From NCBI GenBank assembly GCA_023627715.1, contig JAMAHW010000008.1, positions 558,001 through 622,000 of the forward strand: 64,000 bases of DNA, written 5' to 3'. Positions within the stretch are counted from its first letter, which is position 1. Each line of letters starts with the position of its first letter. Both the position numbers and the translations under genes were made by a program. This DNA is from Periconia sp. R9002 (taxonomy: Eukaryota > Ascomycota > Dothideomycetes > Pleosporales > Periconiaceae). Below the pieces are notes generated by a model. It was not told the DNA's origin. It worked only from the letters and a program-made list of their open reading frames with translations, and ran no database searches. This document shows positions 21,480-32,245 of this stretch, piece after piece.

Positions 21480-22709
21480 TTAGGTCTTGCCAAATACAAA
21501 CACTCCCTTGCCTTCTCTGTATCCCTCCAAGGTATCCTTGACTTTGCTTATGAGCTCCTCGCCTTTTGTTTCCCATTCCCATTTGATCTCATCGACCGGC
21601 ATATCCTTGAACTCGCCCTTCCTCGTCATCTCCAGTACTTCAGCTACGGCAGCTTTTTTGTCTTCCGGATTCTTTTCTGCCCACTTGCTGACCCAGAACC
21701 CGTGGAAATGAATATCCTTGAAAATGAGCATTGATGCAGGAATGGTCAATGGTTGCTTGGACATGGCGCCATACGTGACAAAATGGGCGTTCGAAGCAAG
21801 CAATTTCGCCATGGCAGTTGCAGCTTTGCCATTGACGCAGTTCAAAGCTAGACGAATAGGCTCGCGACCGCCGTTGGTCCACTCTTTGCTCATATCTTTG
21901 ATACCTTGCGATTGAAGTTCTTCGTCTGTGATTACGACATCCGCGCCGATGTCTTTCAAACTCTGCTTGAGCTTTTCTTCTGCAGCTTTATCCTCGCGAC
22001 TTCGAATTATATTGATGCTCTTGTAACCCCATTTCTTTCCCAACTGTATCGCTGCGCGACCGACGCCAGAGTTTGCGCCGTTCTGTATGAACCAATCCCC
22101 TTCTTTCAGCTCGGCGAAGCCTTTGAGCATCTGGTATGCCGTGCATGGATTGATGCTGACGGTTCCTGCTTGAATAGCGGTGATACCCTCACGCATCTGA
22201 TCGTCCAGTTTGACCACTTGATCTGTCGTGGCCGATGCGTGCGTTCTCCACGTTCCAAAACCCGGTGCCTTCATGAACACCCAATCGCCCTTCTTGAAAC
22301 CTTCCTTTTTGACTTGTTCTCCTAGACTTATGATTTCAGCAACCCCTTCGTTTCCAGCCACAGCGATAGGTTTGGCGGTGCCGAGAGAAGTAGTAAATGT
22401 TGGCTTCGAAGGGTAAACACCCTGAATCTGGTTGATGTCGGCGGGATTGATAGGCGATGCGAGAAAGCGCAGGGTCATGAGGGAACCGTGCGGTGGGGAG
22501 ATCGAATGCGTATGTAGGGAGAGCACTTCTGGAGGCTCGCCATATTGGGAAAATGTGAGGGCTTTGGCTTGTTCATAGCCGTATGCAGAAATGTATCGCT
22601 GTTGCAGTATGGCTGGAGTTGTGCGTCGCGAAACCTGTCGAAGGCATTGGGTCCCCAGTCGTGGATTTCTGATTAAGTTCGGAGCGGACGGGAGAATTTT
22701 AGTCGCCAT
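21480..22709 (-). CDS. ETR1: Mitochondrial trans-2-enoyl-CoA/ACP reductase
   Basis: This NADPH-dependent medium-chain dehydrogenase/reductase carries out the last step of each cycle of mitochondrial (type II) fatty acid synthesis, which supplies octanoyl-ACP for lipoic acid. It is a single exon of 409 residues, close to yeast Etr1 and human MECR. The first 40 residues are basic and hydroxylated without acidic residues (for example RNPRLGTQCLRQVSRRTT), a mitochondrial presequence. The GroES-like half has LASPINPADINQIQGVYP and GNEGVAEI. The nucleotide-binding half has WFIQNGANSGVGRAAIQLGK, in which the usual glycine-rich loop is seen, and LALNCVNGKAATAMAKLL. The end, KGVFVFGKT, is complete. 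It lies in tandem with NAT and the membrane protein on the same strand, with 423 bp of 5' flank. Confidence 0.95.
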   Translation of the reverse strand: MATKILPSAPNLIRNPRLGTQCLRQVSRRTTPAILQQRYISAYGYEQAKALTFSQYGEPPEVLSLHTHSISPPHGSLMTLRFLASPINPADINQIQGVYPSKPTFTTSLGTAKPIAVAGNEGVAEIISLGEQVKKEGFKKGDWVFMKAPGFGTWRTHASATTDQVVKLDDQMREGITAIQAGTVSINPCTAYQMLKGFAELKEGDWFIQNGANSGVGRAAIQLGKKWGYKSINIIRSREDKAAEEKLKQSLKDIGADVVITDEELQSQGIKDMSKEWTNGGREPIRLALNCVNGKAATAMAKLLASNAHFVTYGAMSKQPLTIPASMLIFKDIHFHGFWVSKWAEKNPEDKKAAVAEVLEMTRKGEFKDMPVDEIKWEWETKGEELISKVKDTLEGYREGKGVFVFGKT

Positions 22710-23132
22710 ATTATAGCTTCAGGGATACTAGATGGCTGAAGACAATATCGTGATGGAGTGATGAAGATAGAAGGAGTTCGCTGTTCAACGGGTTGGAGCT
22801 ATGACGTTGCTTTTGGGCCGAGGCTGGTGGGGATGTGTATCCACATTACGAGGAGCATTAACATTCGACTTCGATACCCTTCTGTCCGAAACACCCCTCA
22901 TACATCAAAGAATCATATTGATAAATTTATTCACACATATCAGGGACTGCAATCCCAGCGCATCTCAAAATTGATCAAGCAATGCAGTTTTGAATTATTG
23001 TTGAAGACGCACCCCTCCTGAGGATAACATTCTGACGGCTAAAGGTATTACAAGTCATAGGAAAAAACGGATATCATACTGAAGTTAACATAGAAATGTT
23101 CGCGTATGTCTTTCAAAGAGACGAGCTTATGT
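22710..23132. other. Intergenic region upstream of ETR1
   Basis: No coding or RNA feature is seen in these 423 bp, which serve as promoter of ETR1 and terminator region of the membrane-protein gene. Confidence 0.4.
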
Positions 23133-24630
23133 TCAAGCCTTCTCCTTGCTTTTCCCTGGTTCAGGTAGATCTTTAACGCTGGGCATGTTCTCAATCTTTG
23201 TCGTTGCCGATTCTTCCACCGTAGAGGTCTCGGCTGGCGAGTCCGAGCTGCATGCGGCGTTCGTGTTGCTGCTGCTTTCCCCCTGGAGGGTCTTCTTGTT
23301 CCCAAAAATCGAATCGTTATCATCTGTCATGGATACTGCGCTACTGGCAAGTCCAGATTCACCTCCTTCTACAGCAGCGCGTTCTTTTTCGAGACGTGTC
23401 TCACGGCCACGCTTGTGACAGTACCAGAAGACGAAGAGTAGCACTATGGATCTGTTAGCAACACGATTACTTGACTCGAGGAAACAGCGGTCACTTACAA
23501 CAGACAGCTAAACTCATCAGAACATTCGTGCCAGTTAGCACCGCCGGGAACCGCAATTTTAGGAAGTTGAGAATACTCCTCAACATGGCAGCAACAGCGC
23601 CTTCTGCGGACAGAAGATTTTTCAATGACGGAACCTTAGGCATCTTGAACTTTGCTTTCCCGCTAGCACCACTCGCCTGCTTTGCGTCGAACCCTGGCTT
23701 TTCGGCAGACGCCGCCATCAACTCAGGGCCCAGGGTAGCCGTCATCTTTGCAGGTAGGCTCTTGATCATGTTCTGTAAAAATGGTGGTAAACTCCCATAC
23801 ATCTTTTTCAGTTGGGTATCATATTCAGTGAAGAGCTTTTCGAGATCGTTGTAAGCAGTTGGTGCGCCGTTGATGATATCTGTAAGCACGAGCTTGAATT
23901 TGGCGAACAACTCTTCGGATTCTTTGGAGAACGAGAACACTCGGTTGTTGACTGCAGAAAGATTAAGCTCGTCAAGAATCGCAGTCAGATCGGCTTCCTC
24001 TTTCTCTGCTTCTTTTTGCTCGGCAGTCTTGGCTACCGCAGCAGCGGCAAGAAGGTCATCGGCCAGAACCTTGCGATCTTTTTCTGTGAGTTTCTCGTTC
24101 TTTGTGTCCTGTGCTGATTTTGCTTTCTTCTCCTTTTCCTTGCCTTTCTCTTTCTCTTTGGTCTTGTCCTTCTCAGTTGCCTGTTTGAACTTGGTTTGGG
24201 CAAGAGAGAAATAGGACATGACACTCTTTTTCCTTCCTAATCCGTCTTTTGCTTTGGATGCATCTTTTCCGGATCCTTCAGTGTTCGCTCCATTGTTCAC
24301 CTCAGATGGGCTCATAGGCAGCGGTACTTTCTGTGCACCATCCAAGATAGCTTGCTGGGGATCATCTCTGACTCTCTTGTCACCATCATCTGTGCTCCCG
24401 GCCGGTCGTGTAGGTAATGGAGGTGGGGTGCCTTCCGGCTCTTGTGCAATAAGGGCGAGCCGTTCAAGGAACTTTTGATCCTCATCGTCCAATATGGGTG
24501 ACGCTGCTGGCTCTTCGCTCGGAGTGCTCACAACTGGAGCGGGTGGTGGAGAGGTTAGAGATTCGCCCGTGCTATCTGCCTGTTTTGATTGACGCCGCAA
24601 CTTCTTCACGTTGAAATATGAAAGGGCCAT
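23133..24630 (-). CDS. Single-pass membrane protein with long charged N-terminal region
   Basis: Exons are 23499-24630 and 23133-23443, giving 480 residues; the intron donor GTAAGT and acceptor CATAG join in phase. I do not recognise the family, although this type is known as a conserved hypothetical in filamentous fungi. Visible parts are a Pro/Ser-rich start, a Lys/Glu tract (residues about 150-185), a helical middle (NLSAVNNRVFSFSKESEELF, FTEYDTQLKKMYGSLPPFLQ), an Ala-rich helix, and one membrane segment spanning the intron at about residues 364-387 (TGTNVLMSLAVCLLLFVFWY), flanked by HKRGRETR on the C-terminal side. The C-terminal 90 residues are Ser/Glu-rich. The positive-inside pattern suggests the C-terminus faces the cytosol. 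The function is unknown. Confidence 0.75.
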
Positions 24631-25889
24631 GCTGAGAGAGAGAGTATATGTGTAGCCTGCGGCAAGGGTAGTTTGCGTTCAAGATATCCGGATCTAGATA
24701 TTTCAAGGTTATATGAACGGAATGTTTGTGACGAACAGGGAAAATCTGAGAGGCGAATCGTATGACGATTTATGGCGCTACGCCTATCTTTATGCGATCT
24801 TGCTGGGCGCAGTCGTTGGGTGTGATGCCTGCTGGATGGTAGTGGTAGGAAATTTACGTCATTACGGCAAGGAACAAACAACCTAAAACGCCACACACAA
24901 TGATTGGCTGTGGCGGTGGCTGTGTGGCACGCGGTAACGTCGAACTCCAAACCCGCATCTTGATACCTTCTGTCACCATTCGCAACACAAACTATATTTG
25001 ACATTCCGGAAAACAGCTGTAAAGATGTTCTGTTATTTGAGTCTCTACATCTGCGTGAGAAGTCGACATCTACCAAACTGAATGATGTGAGATACTATAG
25101 CAAATGGTTGAGAGTGTGATATTATGTCAACTAATGAACTACTATCAACGAGGGAGGGCATTATATATGCCCTCCCTGGGGGAATGATGCCAGGCAGCAG
25201 CCACACTAGCCAGGTGGCAGCAGCTGGGTGGTTGTGAATCAGTGAAAGATCTGATCTCGTGACTGGATTCTACCAACAGATACTCCCTCAACGTCCAGTT
25301 TATCAAGAGATAGTCAGTGGGGAGAACTTTTGTACTACGATTGCCGATGGGCGAAATAAAAGCACAATAACGAAAAAGAACATCGCGATAAACATCTATG
25401 GATGTGATACACAACATTGAAGCACCATGACGTTCTCACGCCGCCTCTCACTCTGGCCTGTCATCCCGCGCATGTGCAAACAATCGTTTATCACCACAAC
25501 CTCAGTGCCTCCGCATATTATGCACGACTTTGAATTCTTTTACTTCTTCGGTAAACCTTTCACTTACTTGCTCAGTTCAGTGCTATAAATGTCCGACTGC
25601 TCTCATTGGTGTCGTGGGCAGCCTTGAGCCCTGCTGTTTCTCCTGCATTTTACGTCTTGTGCGTTTGGTTTACACATACACACACCCGTCTATTGGTTGA
25701 ACAGGTAAAATAACTTATCAGCTGCAGGTGGGCCTGTATAAATAGCGACTTTCCCTCCTGCCGACCGCTGCCCTCCTACCTAAACTCAACAACCCTTCGC
25801 TCGAGAACCACGGCAACTTTCATTGTCGGATACAGCGCTACACAACACAACGTTTGGCAATCGTATCAAGCAAGTGAGCACCAAACATC
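24631..25889. other. Divergent intergenic region with TATA boxes and a hairpin
   Basis: About 1.26 kb lies between divergent start codons. It holds a perfect stem-loop (25151-25177), an ATTGGC (inverted CCAAT) near 24904, and two TATA-like elements, tataaat near 25584 and tataaata near 25737, the second about 150 bp before the start at 25890. No gene is supported; frames at 24606-25076 and 25145-25417 on the minus strand have no family features. Confidence 0.45.
25151..25177. repeat. Perfect 11-bp inverted repeat (stem-loop)
   Basis: AGGGAGGGCAT at 25151-25161 pairs exactly with ATGCCCTCCCT at 25167-25177 around the 5-base loop TATAT. It is GC-rich for its setting and lies outside any gene. 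It could be a cruciform, a regulator site or a hairpin in a transcript; no terminal repeats suggest a mobile element. Confidence 0.6.
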
Positions 25890-27865
25890 ATGGCTGATGA
25901 TGCATTGACCTTTGTTAACGCCGGTATGCAACGTTGAAAACATAATGAACGCGTGGGTTGCTGACATGCTACAGACGACGACGGTCACGATGAGGTCGAA
26001 TACGAGACTATGTCTAGTGGAATGAGTGTAGTTGACGAAGATGATGAGGATTACACTCCCAACGACGATGCGGATGTATGTTGATTTTTCTTTTCTTTTC
26101 ATTCTCTGCCACCCATTCCCTTAAACATATGCTATTCCTCCCGCTGCTATTATCCGGCTGCCATTCCTTCCGGAAACGTACTTTTTATTATCTTCGGCTC
26201 GCTCAAACACAGTCACGACATTGCTTTCTCTCTATACCTCACTTTCTCTTTGTAACACGATCTAGGACGACGGTTTCAACCTCGGAGGCTATGACGATTA
26301 TCGTGTTGCTACTCCTGAGCACGATGAGCAGGACGACAGCGAAGAGGAACGCACTACCAAGCGCTCCCGTCCAGCTTTTCACCAGCGTAGCATGCGCAAT
26401 TCCGAGCGTTCTGGCCGCCGTGTTCGGTTTACCCACGACGAGGACTTCATTCTTTTGCTCGGAGATGACGGTGGTGAAGAGGTCAAGGCCAGCCACAAGA
26501 CCTCCCGTGTTCCCGGCACCTTTGGTCGTCGCAATCGTGAGAAGGGAAGCACTCTGCCCGCTTACCACAAGAAAGTGACTGCCGACCTGGACTCTGACGA
26601 CGAGCTGATGATGGATATGCGTGACAAGGGCTACAGTGATCGCCAGATTGCGGATCGCTTGTCCAGGGAGGGTCGTGTTCGATTCGACATGAAGAGTATT
26701 GCCACTCGCGTTTATCGCATCCGCACTGCTCAAGCCCAGCATGTCGACTACCTCCTCAAGGAAGGATACGTTGAGTGGAAGGCTGAAGATGTAAGTCCTC
26801 TAACAGACCCAAAACCTCGACAACACTTCTATCTATACAGTATTGATTAAACATGTATAGGATCAACTACTCATGCGTGCGTATGACCTTGCGGACATCG
26901 AGATTCGTTACGAGATGGAGCGTCTCCGCGCCTGGCGCTTCCGCAAGGTGTCCGAGTACATGCGTCGTCTGAACAAGAGTGCCTTCTTCTCCGCCGAAGC
27001 CTGCGCCGATCGCTACACAAGCCTCGTCGACGGCACCGCCGTCATCCCCTCGGAGATCGACGACGACCCCGAGGCACGCAAGCGGGAACAACTCGAATTC
27101 GTCTCCAAGCGCGAAGCCGAGCGTGAAAAGGAAATCCGCGCCAAGGAGAAAGCCGAAGACGAAGCTCGTCGCGTCAAAGAGGAAACCCGCGCTCGCCTGG
27201 CCAAAAAAGCCGCCGAAGTCGCCGCCAAACGCGAGCAAAAAGAGATAGAGAAAACCAACCGTGCCATCCTCCGCGCCACCAAAGCCCAGGTCCGGCAGCA
27301 ACGTGCTTCGGAGAACACGCGCCGCAAAGTAGAACGCAAGGCGCAACTCGCCGCCGCGAAGCGCCGCCGCGAACGTGACGCCCGCACGCGCGAGCACATG
27401 AAGAGCATCTACGGCAACGAAATCGTCAAGCACATCGCCAGCAGCGCCCCGGACCCGCGCCAGACCCTCACAACCGCCGAGATCCGCGTCCTGTGCACGC
27501 AGCGCGGCCTCGAAGCCGAGGGCACCAAGGCACGCTTGCTCCAGCGTATCCAGGAGCAAGACAAGCGCTACGACGCCGTCGAACTCAAGGAGCAATGCCA
27601 GGAACGCAAGATCCCCTTCGGCAACAACAAGACCGTCATGAAGTACCAGCTCGCCCTCTTCGAGTCCCGCTCCTTTGCGTACAACGATCTCGGCAGCGAC
27701 GACGAGGACGATAACGACGAGGATGCTGAGGGTCATGGCGGCAGCAGCGGCGGTGGTCATCACGCCCCGGATCTCAATGCTGATGACGCGGATGAGAGCG
27801 CGATTTTGGAGTTTGCCGGCGATGACGAGTCGGAGTCTAGCAATGAGCTTAGCGATATTGAGTAG
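25890..27865 (+). CDS. Nuclear protein with SAP-type motifs and long charged coiled coil
   Basis: Exons are 25890-25923, 25975-26075, 26266-26790 and 26861-27865, giving 554 residues. The start MADDALTFVNADDDG is followed by an acidic region and a basic patch (ERTTKRSRPAFHQRS). Residues about 160-205 look like a helix-turn-helix or Myb-like unit (RDKGYSDRQIADRLSREGR, then the region up to RVYRIR). After it come a helical segment, a 130-residue Lys/Arg/Glu/Ala coiled coil (about 285-405), and LTTAEIRVLCTQRGLEAEGT at about 423-442, a SAP-like motif used for DNA or RNA binding. A second SAP-like unit follows (DAVELKEQCQERKIPFGNNK, about 458-477). The tail is acidic. I know no named orthologue; a chromatin or RNA-associated role is inferred. 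It converges on the DUF3292 gene. Confidence 0.8.
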
Positions 27866-28857
27866 ATTCATCGCGAGGGCTTTGGATTTTTCACCACTGG
27901 GTGTTCGTTTGGTTGGATGATTGGATGATTCTTTGGATATCAACGACACCTTTTTGGGAAGATCTTTTTAAGGCATTTTTTGGGGATGGGGTTTCTGCGG
28001 GGTCGTGGGTGTGTGGTTCTTCGAATGATGCGGTTTGGAGTTTATTGACTCCTTTCCCATCATTTGGACTAGATTACATCTTGAGTGTGTATGTCTTTTG
28101 AGGCACTCGCACGACCTGACTATCTTGGATTGGAGCTTGGATTTAATTAGTAATAATAACTTTTGGACGAGAAACTTGGACCGGAGACCGTACGGCTGGC
28201 TGCCTTCCTCACATGACATGCATAATCGTCACACTGGCTAGTAGAACCTCACGAATTCGAACGCCGAGGACTTTTTTGTTTGTGGGAGGACAAGCAAGCA
28301 TGCCTGGTTCTACTATACATAATACTGCCAGGAATACGGAGGCAATAACATCCATCCTGTTTCTTCATATGGAAAAGTGTTGATGTTTGTGTCATGATGG
28401 CAGAGATGAAATGTGAAAATTGTAGATGCTAGGTTGAATGAAGTATTGAAACTTGCGAAACTACTAATGGGTAGCCACGTTTAACTATGTATATTTTTTT
28501 TATGAAGTGTTAGAAGGTGTTCTACCTAACAAAAAAAATAGCTAAAAGGAGTGACAAAAATAAGGTGGGCGGCCTTAGTAATAAAAAAGGGGAAAGAAAC
28601 GTTATATAACTAGCTTTTATAAGCAAAAACTCTTTACAGTTTATAACAAGAAGCTCAGCCTAGAATCTCTTAACCACAGGCGAGGGCAACCATTACTGAT
28701 AGATGAACCACGGATAGCTTTATCATTAGATATATAAGATGATCGCCCGACACCCACACACACCTTTACAACTATGTATATAATTATACAGGGGAAAAAA
28801 CATGCAGAGCAACAAATGGGTATATGTACTCAAAGAAACTCAGAACCATCCACTCCC
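27866..28857. other. Convergent intergenic region with AT-rich tract
   Basis: No gene is seen between the two stop codons. From about 28470 to 28790 the sequence turns markedly AT-rich, with runs of A and T and TA-rich words (for example gttatataactagctttt), unlike the flanks. This may be the worn remnant of a repeat hit by repeat-induced point mutation, but no element can be named. Confidence 0.4.
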
Positions 28858-31082
28858 TCACCAACACTCCCACTTCTGCCCACCCATAGCAACCAGACGA
28901 TTAAACAGCTCATCCCTCAACGGGAGCGCCGTGACCTTGATACCCTGACGCCCCTTCCCATCCACGGCCCTCGTGACAATCTCCAGCCCATCCGCGACCT
29001 CTCTCTGCATCGCCCACCCAACGACCAGCTTCGCCTTCCACCCATACCCACCTACTTTGCGCAGCTCGGCGATGTCGCCAATGGGGATACTCCACAAGGG
29101 GTGCAAGTCCTCCCGTTCCGCGGTACCGATCGTTTCAATCGTCTTGTCGCTCGAGAAAGCAACGCACGGGATCGTCGATTTGGTCGTGATGTAGACGTGT
29201 CCTTTATTTCCCTTGTATCTGGCTTTGAACTCGACGGGGCCGGAGGTGAGATCCTCGTTCTTGCCTAGGACGGCACCGAGGCGGTTCTGCGCGTGCTTAT
29301 CGCCGACTTTGGCCTTGAGTTTGTCGGTGCCGATGGTGGTTTCGACGCCGCCTTTGACCGTGGTGCGGAAGAAGTTGAGGATTTTGCTGCCCTTTTTGTC
29401 GTGTTTGGCGTTCTTGGAGGCGTCGATGTCGGGGCCGCCTGTTTCGTGGGCGACGGTGGGATCGGGGACCAGGGCTTGGTCGAGTTCCTCGGTGGTGGCA
29501 TTGAGAGGGTAGTCAGCTCCCGTCGCGCGGAGGTCTTTTTCATTGAGCTCGGCGGGTTTTTCAGGGGGTGCCGTTGCTACGTGAGGGGGTGGTGGAAGTG
29601 GTGCTTTGTTAGCTTCTCCGATGCGAAGGAGTGTAATGGTGAGCTGAGCGTTGGTTGGGACGCCTTTGAGGAGAGTGTTGCGGAGTTCGAGGAGTTTCTG
29701 CCAGTGGGGGAATTTGCGGTTGAGGAGATTGAGACCGTGGGTGATGATGGGTTGGCCGAAGAAGCCAAATCCAACTCCAAATGTGACTCCCTTCATGTAC
29801 ATGTACGAGGTCACAAATAAGGAGGCCAGGAACAAGGGAAGTACGACGGCCGCGAGGCGAATACGATAGCGGTCTTGTGGGAAAGGAGGCGTTGGAGATA
29901 GTGCACTAATCTTTGATCAGTGATTGTGAAAAGGTTATGCTGCTGAAAAGACATACTTGGCGAAACGCTCCCAGGTGTCAGTCACATCGGCGAGACCGTG
30001 CATAATAGGACGCATTTGTGTCCACATTGCAGTCTCCATGGGCACTTTTGTTTTGTCATGCTTGGCTGTGGGGTTTCCACCAGAAGCCTTTTCTTTTGCC
30101 TCAGCTGTTCCCATGGCTACAGCAGTCGGGTCCGGGATGGCACTTGCAGGCTCGCCTGATTCTTCTGGTGGCTCATCCTGGGGGTGTTTGCCCGTAGCAC
30201 TCGACAGGGCCACTGAAGCGATGCCATTCACGAAGTTGCTGGCCTCCTGCTCTACTGCCTCGCCTTTGTGGTTCTCTGGGGCTCCGGTTGCGCTGTCATG
30301 GCTTCCCAATGTTCCAGCCTTGGGTTTCTGCACACCTCCAGTTGACGAGACAAGTGCGATTGGCGCTGGTGGAAACATGATGGTACGGAGAGGCGGGTAT
30401 GCGATCAAGCCAATTATGACAGCTGTGAGTAGAGGCATAATCAAATCGAACATCCAAGCAACGAAGTAAACGGCGCAAAAACATGCAGTGCGACGTGTTT
30501 CCCGCCATGACCTGAGACGTGCGATGTGTTTTCCAAACGCTAGGACTCCTATGCCCTGAGAGAATATCAGCATCAAACGTGTCTGTATCCATGTAGAGAA
30601 AGAGCACTCACAATGGTCATGTACAAGCGTTCGATATTGCTCCTCAGTTTGTCCGGGGAAAACTCTTCCTCATCTGCAATGTTGAGGTCAAGTCCTCCAG
30701 GAGGTGGATTGGGAATCTCCTTGACATGGTACATTTGCTATCAAAGTCATTAGAACTAGAGTGGCTCTCAATTTCAGCTGTGTTTTTTGCTCACTTTGTT
30801 GAAGCGGCGGACGAGAACCCATAGATCTTCATTATTCAACCCACCCACGAGTGGACTGGGGATTTGCTCCTTAGGCTCATTCCAGCCGAGATTCACGACC
30901 TCCTCTGCGTGTTCTGCCTGTGCGGCACCGGCGACCTCGGGGGCCTTTGCAGCTTCCAAAGCCAAAGCATGGCTCTCGGTGGGTTTATCTGTCAAGGTAG
31001 GAGTTGTGCCTTGATGTTGGGTGGGATCTTCTGCCGGAACGGGCAGCAAGTCTTTGTACACCACCCCGCCTGTCACGGTCAT
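28858..31082 (-). CDS. DUF3292 family membrane-associated protein
   Basis: Exons are 30795-31082, 30612-30737, 29957-30555 and 28858-29905, giving 686 residues. Conserved DUF3292 landmarks are NNEDLWVLVRRFNKQMYHVK (across intron 1), PPPGGLDLNIADEEEFSPDK, NIERLYMTIGIGVLAFGKHI and AVYFVAWMFDLIMPLLTAVI. Two to four hydrophobic segments are visible: one pair around residues 170-215 and another (VVLPLFLASLFVTSYMYMKG) near residues 350-370. These are separated by a Pro/Glu/Ala-rich loop. The C-terminal part, with KARYKGNKGHVYITTKSTIP, WSIPIGDIAELRKVGGYGWK and ending at GGQKWECW, resembles a GRAM/PH-like lipid-binding fold. The function of the family is not established; an organelle-membrane role is inferred. 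Confidence 0.82.
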
Positions 31083-32245
31083 GGTGGTTAAGGATGTGGT
31101 TGTTTGAGTACAGGAACAATCAATGGCAGGGTTGAAGGGACATGGAGAAAGAGACCCGGGAATATGGTTTTGGATGTGTACTCAGGGTGCCTACGTACAT
31201 AGATATTACATAGATACCTATCAAATGCCCCTGAGTCTACTACCGACCGTGCTCCACCATGGCCTACACACTCATTGCGTCATGGGGGATGGTGGTGCGT
31301 TGCGCAAGCCACATCATCATGGTGATCATCCATAATGGAGATTGATGTTGGTTCGCCGACCACGTACAGCCAAATTATGATTGCGTTTTAAACTTTGAAG
31401 TGATATCTGTTGATGCTGTTGTCTTGGGTGGAAATAAGCAACAAGAGGCATTGTGTGTATGGTAGGCGAAACTGACGAAGCACCAAAGAGTAGCCAAAGG
31501 GCGAGTGACGGAGCATGTTCCGCGGGGCTGAACAAAGTGCATTTTGACAGATGACAGATGCGCCTCTCGCTTATCGATGGATAGACTACGGTTGTTTGAA
31601 GCCTCGTCGTTCATCTGCACTCCCGAGCTTTTGGATGATCATCATGATCCACAGTCGATGATCACCATGAGAGGGAGAGTACATGACCAAACATGGAAAT
31701 GGCTTTCCATCTCGATCCCAACCCCACATGGGTCGCCAGAAATAGCCAAAAGCGTAAGTGACGTCATACGAGACTGATGAATCCAGCATAGCAACGCCGC
31801 AAATGGGTAATGAAGGGCATATGCTGTAGCCGTGAACCGCGTTTTATAACCACAGGAACTACCAAAGCTGAAAATTTCTCAATCGCAACTACTGCCCGTA
31901 CAGAGAAAAAATATTAATACGACTCTCAAGTTGATGAGTATATGTAGAATCTGGTGGAGGGTGGAGTGTGGAGTGGGGCTTGGCGACTGGCGGTAGGGCG
32001 TTGCTGGGGAGACCGACTACAGGAAACACTTCGTAAACAATCATGCTCGTGCACCATCCTCTACATGCCCATACACAATAAAACTTACTAGTACCCGTAC
32101 TACACAATCCATACACAACTTCCAATACATACATACACAAACATAGCCATACTCAACATTTTGCAGCCTGTCCCCGCCCATCTCTTCTACACTGCAAAGC
32201 ACTACACACACAGAACTAGATACCCGCCGCACACTTATCTTCCCG
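31083..32245. other. Divergent intergenic region, DUF3292 gene / kinesin gene
   Basis: No gene is supported. A TATA-like ttttataa occurs near 31841 and the last 100 bp before 32246 are rich in C and A. Minus-strand frames at 31326-31620 have no motifs. Confidence 0.4.

Noticed and set aside
26867..27949. 360-aa open frame antisense to the last exon of the SAP-motif gene
   Set aside because: It mirrors the Lys/Glu/Ala-rich coiled-coil codons of the real gene and has repetitive Leu/Gly/Ala composition with no motif.
28200..28300. tRNA-like gttcgaa sequence
   Set aside because: The surrounding bases cannot form acceptor and anticodon stems; no tRNA was found in the window.
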